From Streptomyces sp. NBC_00448 (lineage in GTDB: Bacteria; Actinomycetota; Actinomycetes; Streptomycetales; Streptomycetaceae), in NCBI RefSeq assembly GCF_036014115.1, contig NZ_CP107913.1:6875501-6939500 (forward strand): DNA of 64,000 bases, read 5' to 3'. The position numbers and the translations under genes are program-made. This document shows positions 57,495 through 64,000 of the stretch, in pieces (the stretch's first letter is position 1; each line of letters opens with the position of its first letter). Below the pieces are notes generated by a model. The model saw nothing but the letters and a program-made list of their open reading frames with translations. It made no database searches and had not been told where the DNA came from.

Positions 57495-59990
57495 TCAGTC
57501 GATGGCCGGCCGCAGCCAGACCGTGGCGAGCGGCGGGACGGTCACCGTGATGCTGTGGCGCCGGCCGTGCCAGGGCGACGGCTCGCTCTTGACCGGCCCC
57601 TCCACCCGCACGCCGCTGCCGCCGTAGCGGGTCTCGTCGGTGTTGAGCACCGCGGTCCAGACCCCTTCGGGGCAGCCGAGCCGGTAGTCCTGGCGGACCA
57701 CCGGGGAGAAGTTGCTGACGCACATCAGCGGGCGCCCGGCGGTGTCGTAGCGCAGGAAGGACAGCGTGTTGTCCTCCGCGGCGCCGCCGTCTATCCACTC
57801 GAAGCCGCCCGGGTCGGTGTCGCGCTGCCACAGCGCGGGCGTCGCGGTGTAGACCGCGTTGAGGTCGCGGACCAGGTCGCGCACCCCGCGGTGGTCGCCG
57901 GCCGCGGAGTAGGTCTCGTCCAGCAGCCACCAGTCCGGGCCGCTCTCGTGCGACCACTCCGCGCCCTGGGCGAACTCCTGCCCCATGAAGAGCAGTTGCT
58001 TGCCCGGGTGGGCCCACATGTAGCCGAGGTAGGCGCGGTGGTCGGCCCGCCGCTGCCACCAGTCGCCGGGCATCTTCTCGACCAGCGCCCGCTTGCCGTG
58101 CACCACCTCGTCGTGCGAGATGGGCAGGACGTAGTTCTCGCTGTACGCGTACACCATCGAGAACGTCATCTCGTTGTGGTGGTACTTGCGGTGCACCGGC
58201 TCGTGCGCCATGTACTCCAGCGTGTCGTGCATCCAGCCCATGTTCCACTTCAGGCCGAAGCCGAGGCCGCCGAAGCCGGTCGGGCCGACCTGGTGGGTGG
58301 GGCGGGTGACGCCGTCCCACGCGGTGGACTCCTCTGCGATGGTGACCGCGCCGGGGCAGCGCCGGTAGACGGTGGCGTTCATCTCCTGGAGGAAGGCCAC
58401 CGCGTCCAGGTTCTCCCGGCCGCCGTACACGTTGGGCAGCCAGTCGCCGCCCTCCCGGGAGTAGTCGAGGTAGAGCATCGAGGCCACCGCGTCGACCCGC
58501 AGGCCGTCGATGTGGAACTCCTCGCACCAGTACACCGCGTTGGCCACCAGGAAGTTACGGACCTCGGTGCGGCCGAAGTCGAACTCCAGGGTGCCCCAGT
58601 CGGGGTGCTCGGCGCGGCGCGGGTCGGCCGGTTCGTACAGCGGCTCCCCGTCGAACCGGGCCAGCGCCCACTCGTCCTTCGGGAAGTGCGCCGGCACCCA
58701 GTCCATGATCACGCCGATGCCGGCCCGGTGCAGCGCGTCCACCAGGAACCGGAAGTCGTCCGGCGAGCCCAGCCGCGAGGTCGGGGCGTAGTAGGAGGTG
58801 ACCTGGTACCCCCACGAGCCGCCGAAGGGGTGCTCGGCGACCGGCATCAACTCCACGTGGGTGAAGCCGAGTTCCTGCACGTAGGCGGGCAACTGCTCGG
58901 CCAGGCCGCGGTAGTCCAGGCCCGGCCGCCAGGAGGGCAGGTGCACCTCGTACACCGACAGCGGGGCGCGGTGCAGCGGGGTGTCCGCGCGGTGCGCCAT
59001 CCACTCCGCGTCGTTCCAGTCGTACGACGACCGCGTGACGATCGAGGCGGTGGCCGGCGGGAGTTCGGTGGCGCGGGCCATCGGGTCGGCCTTCATGCCG
59101 CGCGAGCCGTCCGGGCGGGTGATCTCGTACTTGTAGGCGGTGCCGGGGCCGATGCCCGGGACGAACAGCTCCCACACGCCCGAGGAGCCCAGCGAGCGCA
59201 TCGGCAGTCCGGTGCCGTCCCAGAAGTTGAAGTCCGCGGCCAGCCGCACCCCGCGCGCGTTCGGCGCCCACACCGCGAAACGGGTGCCGGTCACCCCGCC
59301 GTGCGTCATCGGCTCCGAGCCCAGCGCCTTCCACAGCTGCTCGTGCCGGCCCTCACCGATCAGGTGCAGGTCCAACTCGCCGAGCGAGGGCAGGAACCGG
59401 TACGGGTCCTCGACCACCAGCTCGCCGGCGTCGTACGTCACCGCGAGCTGGTACTGCGTCGGCACGTCGGCGAGGGGGAGCAGCGCGGAGAACAGTCCGT
59501 CGCCCTCCGCGGCCAGTTCGCTGCGTTCCCCGTCCACGACGACCGCGACGGACCGGGCGAACGGGCGCAGGGCCCGGAACCGGAGGCCCCCCGGCTCGGG
59601 GTGCGCTCCCAGCAGCGCGTGCGGGTCGTGGTGGGTGCCGTTGAGCAGCCGCCACTTTTCGTCAGGGCTGAGCCCGGAGCCGTCGTCGGCGGTGCCCTTG
59701 CGGTGTGGGGTGGCCGCTCCCTGATCTCTCGGGGTGCCCCCGGAGCCCCTGTCGGCAGCGGCACCGTTGCGGTTCGGGGTGGCCGCCACCGTCCCGGTGG
59801 GGCGGTTCGGTTCGTCCCGGACCACCGGGTCGGTGGCCGGTTGCTCGCGCAGTTCCGCGCGCCCCCTTGGTGCGGGGCCGCCCGAGGCGGCGGGGTGGGG
59901 GGTGGTGGCGTCGTAGCCGCGGGCGGCGGCTTCCGGGAGGGCGCCGTCACCGGGGGACGGCTGGCGCGGGGGCTGTGCGGCGGGGGTCAC
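57495..59990 (-). CDS. glgB: 1,4-alpha-glucan branching enzyme GlgB with extended N-terminus
   Basis: GlgB makes alpha-1,6 branches in glycogen. The core has an N-terminal beta domain, the GH13 barrel (GLRVDAVASMLYLDYSR with nucleophile Asp, VTIAEESTAW with Glu, LPISHDEVVHGK) and a C-terminal beta domain. It is 831 residues because ~105 disordered residues (PAAQPPRQPSPG to TADDGSGLSPDEKW) precede the core. That extension is encoded by DNA resembling a streptomycete intergenic repeat. GTG 59990 overlaps the pep2 stop (GTGA). The protein belongs to the GlgE pathway group that follows. Confidence 0.95.
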   Translation of the reverse strand: MTPAAQPPRQPSPGDGALPEAAARGYDATTPHPAASGGPAPRGRAELREQPATDPVVRDEPNRPTGTVAATPNRNGAAADRGSGGTPRDQGAATPHRKGTADDGSGLSPDEKWRLLNGTHHDPHALLGAHPEPGGLRFRALRPFARSVAVVVDGERSELAAEGDGLFSALLPLADVPTQYQLAVTYDAGELVVEDPYRFLPSLGELDLHLIGEGRHEQLWKALGSEPMTHGGVTGTRFAVWAPNARGVRLAADFNFWDGTGLPMRSLGSSGVWELFVPGIGPGTAYKYEITRPDGSRGMKADPMARATELPPATASIVTRSSYDWNDAEWMAHRADTPLHRAPLSVYEVHLPSWRPGLDYRGLAEQLPAYVQELGFTHVELMPVAEHPFGGSWGYQVTSYYAPTSRLGSPDDFRFLVDALHRAGIGVIMDWVPAHFPKDEWALARFDGEPLYEPADPRRAEHPDWGTLEFDFGRTEVRNFLVANAVYWCEEFHIDGLRVDAVASMLYLDYSREGGDWLPNVYGGRENLDAVAFLQEMNATVYRRCPGAVTIAEESTAWDGVTRPTHQVGPTGFGGLGFGLKWNMGWMHDTLEYMAHEPVHRKYHHNEMTFSMVYAYSENYVLPISHDEVVHGKRALVEKMPGDWWQRRADHRAYLGYMWAHPGKQLLFMGQEFAQGAEWSHESGPDWWLLDETYSAAGDHRGVRDLVRDLNAVYTATPALWQRDTDPGGFEWIDGGAAEDNTLSFLRYDTAGRPLMCVSNFSPVVRQDYRLGCPEGVWTAVLNTDETRYGGSGVRVEGPVKSEPSPWHGRRHSITVTVPPLATVWLRPAID
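59698..59788 (-). repeat. Direct repeats inside the glgB N-terminal coding region
   Basis: TTGCGGTGTGGGGTGGCCGC at 59698-59717 recurs as TTGCGGTTCGGGGTGGCCGC at 59766-59785. With the nearby GGTTGCTCGCGCAGTTCCGC at 59839-59858 they resemble the intergenic repeat at 19531-19684, here translated as ATPNRNG and ATPHRKG. Confidence 0.6.
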
Positions 59991-61456
59991 GGCGAGCACT
60001 CCTCGGATTCGGACGCGGACAGGGGGGACGGGGCCGGCGACGCGGCCAGGCGGGCCAGGGCGGAGAGCGGGATGGGCAGCCAGGCGGGACGGTGCCGGGC
60101 TTCGTACCGGGCCTCGTACACCGCCTTGTCGGTCTCGAAGGCCCGTATCAGCACGGGCTGTTCGCGCGGGTCGGTGCCGGCGACCCCGGCGTACCCGGCG
60201 CAGAACGCGTCGCGGTGCCTGGCGGCCCAGGGGCCGTTGCCGCTGTGGTGGGCGGCGTAGTCGAAGGACCGCAGCATGCCGGCGACGTCCTGGACCGGCG
60301 GCGCGGGGCGGCGCCGCTCGGCCAGCGGGCGGGCCGGTTCGCCCTCGAAGTCGATCAGCACCCACTCGCCGTCCGGCCCGCGCAGCGCCTGGCCGAGGTG
60401 CAGGTCTCCGTGGATGCGCTGGGCGATCACCACCCCGCCGGGACCGGTGCCCGCGCCGAGCTTGGCGAGGTCGTCGTAGGCGGAGCGGAGCGCGCCCGCG
60501 AAGGGGCGGACCGCGGGCACTTCGGCGGCGGTCTCCTCCAGCCGCCGGGTCATCGCGGCGGCGACCCGCTCCAGCGCGCGGTCGTCGAGCCGGTGCACCG
60601 GCAGGGCCGAGGCGAGCGCCTGGTGCACCTCGGCGGTGGCCCGGCCGAGCGCGGCCGCCTCGGCCCGGAAGTCGCCGTCCTCGGCCACCGACGCCAGCGC
60701 GAGCGCCCACCCGTCGGACGAGCCGGGCAGGAAGCGCTGGAGCACCCCGAGGGTGGTCGGCTCCCGGCCCCGCGCCGGGGCGCTGTCGCCGTCGTCGCCG
60801 TCCAGCCCCTCGAACCACGCCACCGGCTCGGCCACCCGCCGCGACCCGGCCCGGGCCAGCGCGAGCGACAGTTCCAGGTCCGGGTTGGTGCCGGGCGAGA
60901 CCCGGCGGAAGAGCTTGAGGATGTAGCGGTCGCCGTAGACCACGGAGGTGTTGGACTGCTCCGCGGTCGACACCCGGGGGGCCAGCCCGGGCGGGAACTC
61001 GGCGGTCGGCTCGGTGGTGAAGCGCAGGTCCCCGCTGCGGCCGGGCAGTTTGAGCCGTTCCAGCAGAAGTGCGGCCATTCGGGGGTCGTGCGGTGCGTCG
61101 TAGAGGGTCAGCCCGTCGTACGGGCCGCCGACGGCCGGGCCGAGGGCGGTGCGCACCAGCGCGGACGGCAGCAGCGGATGCGCGCCGAGCAGGAGTTGGT
61201 AGCAGTCCGGCGGCCGGCCGGGCTGCTCCACGTCGACCAGGACGTGCAGCAGGCCGAGCGGGCCGAGTCGGCCACCCGGGGGAACCAGCTCGGTCGCGGC
61301 GGCCAGCCGGAAGTCGCCGATCGGCAGGCCCTTGCCGGCGAACCAGCGCTGTCGTGGCAGCCAGCCGCGCAGCAGCGGGTCGAGGGAGCGAAGCAGCCCC
61401 GGCACGAGATCGCGGCCGGTGACGGCGGGGACACGGGTCCAGGAGCTGTCCGACAT
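59987..61456 (-). CDS. Maltokinase Pep2
   Basis: Maltokinase phosphorylates maltose to maltose-1-phosphate for GlgE. The 489-residue protein starts MSDSSWTRVPAVTGRDLVPGL, with the N-cap WLPRQRWFAGKGLPI, the kinase parts VIAQRIHGDLHLGQAL (catalytic Asp) and WVLIDFEGEPARP. ATG 61456 has AAAGGA upstream. The stop overlaps glgB. Pep2 usually stands beside or fused to TreS; here a 323-bp gap separates them, with phased repeats that suggest its own promoter. Confidence 0.94.
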   Translation of the reverse strand: MSDSSWTRVPAVTGRDLVPGLLRSLDPLLRGWLPRQRWFAGKGLPIGDFRLAAATELVPPGGRLGPLGLLHVLVDVEQPGRPPDCYQLLLGAHPLLPSALVRTALGPAVGGPYDGLTLYDAPHDPRMAALLLERLKLPGRSGDLRFTTEPTAEFPPGLAPRVSTAEQSNTSVVYGDRYILKLFRRVSPGTNPDLELSLALARAGSRRVAEPVAWFEGLDGDDGDSAPARGREPTTLGVLQRFLPGSSDGWALALASVAEDGDFRAEAAALGRATAEVHQALASALPVHRLDDRALERVAAAMTRRLEETAAEVPAVRPFAGALRSAYDDLAKLGAGTGPGGVVIAQRIHGDLHLGQALRGPDGEWVLIDFEGEPARPLAERRRPAPPVQDVAGMLRSFDYAAHHSGNGPWAARHRDAFCAGYAGVAGTDPREQPVLIRAFETDKAVYEARYEARHRPAWLPIPLSALARLAASPAPSPLSASESEECSP

Positions 61457-61626
61457 GACGTCCTTTCCCCGGGGGAGTCGCGCACCCTGCCGCTGGGTCG
61501 AGCGGCGGATGCGCCAGCCTCCCGGATGACGGGTTCGGGCTGTCCGGCGACACGGGGAGCCTGCCCCGGCCGGGTGACAGGAAACCGCCGTACGGGCTGC
61601 TGCGGGTTTCGCTTGATCGTCCCAAA

Positions 61627-61645
61627 GGTGCGGGCCCCCCGCACC
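61627..61645 (-). terminator. 7-bp hairpin downstream of treS
   Basis: GGTGCGG and CCGCACC pair around GCCCC, 135 bp past the treS end in the direction of transcription. A treS terminator is likely. Confidence 0.5.
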
Positions 61646-61654
61646 TCGGGCGCG

Positions 61655-61707
61655 GGAACGTAACCTCCCGGCGGTCGGACGTAACCGTCCGGGTGACGGA
61701 ACGTTAC
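61655..61707. repeat. Three GGAACGTAACC-like boxes, 21-22 bp apart
   Basis: GGAACGTAACC at 61655, GGACGTAACC at 61677 and GGAACGTTAC at 61698. The spacing of 22 and 21 bp puts the boxes on one face of the helix, typical of cooperative regulator binding. They lie about 200 bp upstream of pep2. Confidence 0.55.
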
Positions 61708-61779
61708 GCCGAGGGGCCGGTCGAGCCCGGGGAGCCGGGGGAGCGGCCCAGTGGGGGCCGGTCCGCCCGGCCCCCGCCG

Positions 61780-63480
61780 TCAGGACGGGTCTCGCCGCAG
61801 CCGGAACCAGTAGAAGCCGTGCCCGGCCAGGGTGAGCAGGTACGGCAGTTGGCCGATCGCCGGGAAGCGCACCCCGCCGATCAGTTCCACCGGGTGCCGG
61901 CCCGCGAACTGCCGCAGGTCCAGCTCGGTGGGCTGGGCGAAGCGGGAGAAGTTGTTCACGCACAGCACCAGGTCGTCGCCGTCCTCCCGCAGGAAGGCGA
62001 GCACCGCCGGGTTGCTCGACGGCAGTTCGGTGAAGGAGCCGACGCCGAACGCCCGGTTCTGCTTGCGGATCTCGATCATCCGCCGGGTCCAGTGCAGCAG
62101 CGAGCTGGGTGAGCTCATCTGCGCCTCGACGTTGGTGACCTGGTAGCCGTAGACCGGGTCCATGATGGTCGGCAGGTAGAGCCGGCCGGGGTCGGAGGAG
62201 GAGAACCCGGCGTTGCGGTCCGGCGTCCACTGCATGGGGGTGCGCACCCCGTCGCGGTCACCGAGCCAGATGTTGTCGCCCATCCCGATCTCGTCGCCGT
62301 AGTAGAGGATCGGCGAGCCGGGCAGGGACAGCAGCAGCGCGGTGAACAGCTCGATCTGGTTGCGGTCGTTGTCCAGCAGCGGGGCCAGCCGGCGCCGGAT
62401 GCCGATGTTGGCGCGCATCCGCGGGTCCTTGGCGTACTCCGCGTACATGTAGTCGCGCTCTTCGTCGGTGACCATCTCCAGCGTCAACTCGTCGTGGTTG
62501 CGCAAGAAGATGCCCCACTGGCAGTTCGCCGGGATGGCCGGGGTCTTGGCGAGCACCTCGGAGACCGGGTAGCGCGACTCGCGGCGCACCGCCATGAAGA
62601 TCCGCGGCATCACCGGGAAGTGGAACGCCATGTGGCACTCGTCGCCGCCGGCCGGGAAGTCGCCGAAGTAGTCGACCACGTCCTCCGGCCACTGGTTCGC
62701 CTCGGCGAGCAGCACGGTGTCCGGGTAGTGCGCGTCGATCTCGGCGCGCACCTTCTTCAGGAAGCTGTGGGTGCGCGGCAGGTTCTCGCAGTTGCTGCCC
62801 TCCTCCTGGTAGAGGTAGGGCACGGCGTCCAGCCGGAAGCCGTCGATGCCCAGGTCCAGCCAGAACTTCAGGGCGGCCAGGATCTCCTCCTGCACCTGCG
62901 GGTTCTCGTAGTTGAGATCCGGCTGGTGGGAGAAGAAGCGGTGCCAGTAGTACTGCTTGCGGACCGGGTCGAAGGTCCAGTTCGACGTCTCGGTGTCCAC
63001 GAAGATGACCCGGGCGTCGGAGAACTGCTTGTCGTCGTCCGCCCAGGTGTAGTAGTCGCCGTACGGCCCGTCCGGATCGCTGCGGGACGCCTGGAACCAC
63101 GGGTGCTGGTCGCTGGTGTGGTTCATGACGAAGTCGATGATGACGCGCATGCCGCGCTGGTGGGTGGCGTCCACGAACTCCACGAAGTCGGCGAGGTCGC
63201 CGAACTCCGGCAGTACCGCGGTGTAGTCCGCCACGTCGTATCCGCCGTCCCGCAGGGGGGAGGCGAAGAACGGCGGCAGCCACAGGCAGTCCACGCCGAG
63301 CCATTGCAGGTAGTCGAGTTTGGCGGTGATCCCCTTCAGGTCGCCGACGCCGTCGCCGTTGCTGTCCTGGAACGAGCGGACGAGGACTTCGTAGAACACC
63401 GCCCGTTTGAACCATTCGGGATCACGGTCCTTGGCCGGCGTGTCCTCGAACGTGTCAGGAACGGGTTCGTTGACGATCAA
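61780..63480 (-). CDS. treS: Trehalose synthase / maltose alpha-D-glucosyltransferase TreS
   Basis: TreS interconverts trehalose and maltose. The 566-residue GH13 protein has RAVFYEVLVRSFQDSNGDGVGDLKGI, VIIDFVMNHTSDQHPWF, GFRLDAVPYLYQEEG (nucleophile), VLLAEANQWPEDV (acid/base) and FLRNHDELTLEM. The start is TTG 63480, supported by GGAGGGT at nine bases and overlap with the glgE stop (TTGA). It is encoded directly after glgE; its maltose feeds Pep2. Confidence 0.96.
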   Translation of the reverse strand: MIVNEPVPDTFEDTPAKDRDPEWFKRAVFYEVLVRSFQDSNGDGVGDLKGITAKLDYLQWLGVDCLWLPPFFASPLRDGGYDVADYTAVLPEFGDLADFVEFVDATHQRGMRVIIDFVMNHTSDQHPWFQASRSDPDGPYGDYYTWADDDKQFSDARVIFVDTETSNWTFDPVRKQYYWHRFFSHQPDLNYENPQVQEEILAALKFWLDLGIDGFRLDAVPYLYQEEGSNCENLPRTHSFLKKVRAEIDAHYPDTVLLAEANQWPEDVVDYFGDFPAGGDECHMAFHFPVMPRIFMAVRRESRYPVSEVLAKTPAIPANCQWGIFLRNHDELTLEMVTDEERDYMYAEYAKDPRMRANIGIRRRLAPLLDNDRNQIELFTALLLSLPGSPILYYGDEIGMGDNIWLGDRDGVRTPMQWTPDRNAGFSSSDPGRLYLPTIMDPVYGYQVTNVEAQMSSPSSLLHWTRRMIEIRKQNRAFGVGSFTELPSSNPAVLAFLREDGDDLVLCVNNFSRFAQPTELDLRQFAGRHPVELIGGVRFPAIGQLPYLLTLAGHGFYWFRLRRDPS

Positions 63481-64000
63481 CTGAGTGACCCTCCGATCGA
63501 TGGAGACGGTCGCAGCGACAGGACGTGCGCGGGCGCGCGGCCCGGTTCAAGGCGCACATAGTTGTCCCTGCCCCAGTGGTAGGTCTGACCGGATAGCTCG
63601 TCGCGTACCGGGAACGACTCGTGCCAGGAGAGCCCGAGCGCCGCCATGTCCAACGACACGGTGGCCTCCTGGGTGTGGAAGGGGTCCAGGTTGACGACCA
63701 CCAGTACGACGTCGTCGCCGTGCCGCTTGGAGAACGCGAGCAGGGCTTCGTTGTCCACCGGGTGGAACGTGATGTCCCGCAGCTGCCGAAGCGCCGGGTG
63801 ACGGCGGCGCAGCCGGTTGAGCGTGGTGAGCAGCGGGGCCAGCGAGCGCCCCTCGGCCTCGGCCTTGGCCCAGTCACGCGGCCGCAGTTCGTACTTCTCG
63901 GAGTCGGCGTACTCCTCGCTGCCGGGGTGCGCGGGGGTGCCCTCGCACAGCTCGAATCCCGCGTAGACGCCCCAGCTCGGAGAGAGGGTGGCGGCGAGCA
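63477..64000 (-). CDS. glgE: Alpha-1,4-glucan:maltose-1-phosphate maltosyltransferase GlgE, C-terminal part
   Basis: The 3' end of glgE; the gene starts beyond base 64000. GlgE extends alpha-glucan from maltose-1-phosphate. Visible are LAATLSPSWGVYAGFELCEGTP, SEKYELRPRDW, LNRLRRRHPALRQL, the conserved VVNLDPFHTQEATVSLD and the end RLEPGRAPAHVLSLR. The stop at 63477 overlaps treS. GlgE, TreS, Pep2 and GlgB together form the GlgE pathway for alpha-glucan synthesis from trehalose. Confidence 0.94.
   Translation of the reverse strand, partial: LAATLSPSWGVYAGFELCEGTPAHPGSEEYADSEKYELRPRDWAKAEAEGRSLAPLLTTLNRLRRRHPALRQLRDITFHPVDNEALLAFSKRHGDDVVLVVVNLDPFHTQEATVSLDMAALGLSWHESFPVRDELSGQTYHWGRDNYVRLEPGRAPAHVLSLRPSPSIGGSLS

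Larger units (their letters stand above)
61457..61779. other. 323-bp region between treS and pep2
   Basis: It contains a hairpin (61627-61645), three phased GGAACGTAACC-like sequences (61655-61707) and C-rich sequence, but no gene. Confidence 0.6.

Noticed and set aside
57495..61625. A 1,376-codon frame that would fuse glgB with upstream sequence
   Set aside because: Pep2 is in another frame with good motifs and its own stop at 59987-59989; the upstream extension of the glgB frame is an open shadow.
1..64000. CRISPR array, tRNA/rRNA, phage or plasmid genes
   Set aside because: I looked for regularly spaced repeats, tRNA-like cloverleaf ends and transposase or integrase motifs and saw none. 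A dedicated search (tRNA covariance model, repeat finder) would be decisive.

Overview
The window is a very GC-rich actinobacterial chromosome segment. Gene content and order match the core of a Streptomyces or close Streptomycetaceae chromosome. Diagnostic landmarks are the atpIBEFHAGDC operon, nucS, the polar-growth coiled-coil pair filP/scy, icmA, the pyk-ackA-pta-pfk group and the glgE-treS-pep2-glgB locus. I see no rRNA, tRNA, CRISPR array, transposase or phage gene.

Layout. (1) 1-3527: end of prmC, the tRNA threonylcarbamoyl gene (Sua5 family), a low-molecular-weight phosphatase and a WecA/MraY-type lipid-carrier glycosyltransferase. (2) 3817-11683: the complete F1Fo ATP synthase operon, with a Rex-like operator upstream and an 18-bp perfect hairpin at its end. 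(3) 11802-15283: a DUF2550 membrane protein, a four-TM Ser/Thr kinase, cob(I)alamin adenosyltransferase and 3-hydroxybutyryl-CoA dehydrogenase. (4) 15469-22763: a STAS protein with Ala at the usual phospho-Ser site, a 1,148-residue P-loop/TPR/membrane protein, mismatch endonuclease NucS, an SCO5389-family protein, a luciferase-like oxidoreductase and a small zinc-ribbon protein. (5) 22928-29672: an ABC exporter, then FilP and Scy. (6) 29924-32910: methylmalonyl-CoA epimerase, thiolase and MeaB. (7) 33043-45154: an MFS/ArsR-type divergent pair, DUF3817 and thiamine-binding proteins, DUF2127, three overlapping AIM24 genes, two MarR regulators, a second DUF3817, isobutyryl-CoA mutase large subunit, DUF397, a TetR regulator and a YbbN-like thioredoxin/TPR protein. 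(8) 45765-48439: a DUF6230 / DUF6114 / secreted-protein operon. (9) 48518-55622: pyruvate kinase, acetate kinase, phosphotransacetylase, a D-lactate dehydrogenase-type enzyme and phosphofructokinase. (10) 55770-64000: a family 2 glycosyltransferase, then glgB, pep2, treS and the 3' end of glgE on the minus strand.

Functional themes are energy conservation (ATP synthase, substrate-level phosphorylation), coenzyme-B12-dependent acyl-CoA rearrangement (adenosyltransferase, epimerase, MeaB, IcmA), alpha-glucan/trehalose storage, and hyphal tip growth. Most genes are conserved housekeeping genes. The less explained parts are the STAS / 1,148-aa protein pair, the AIM24 trio, the DUF6230/DUF6114/secreted trio, and several perfect dyads in intergenic regions that look like unassigned operators. 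Gene names and family comparisons come from recall of family features; no database search was possible.
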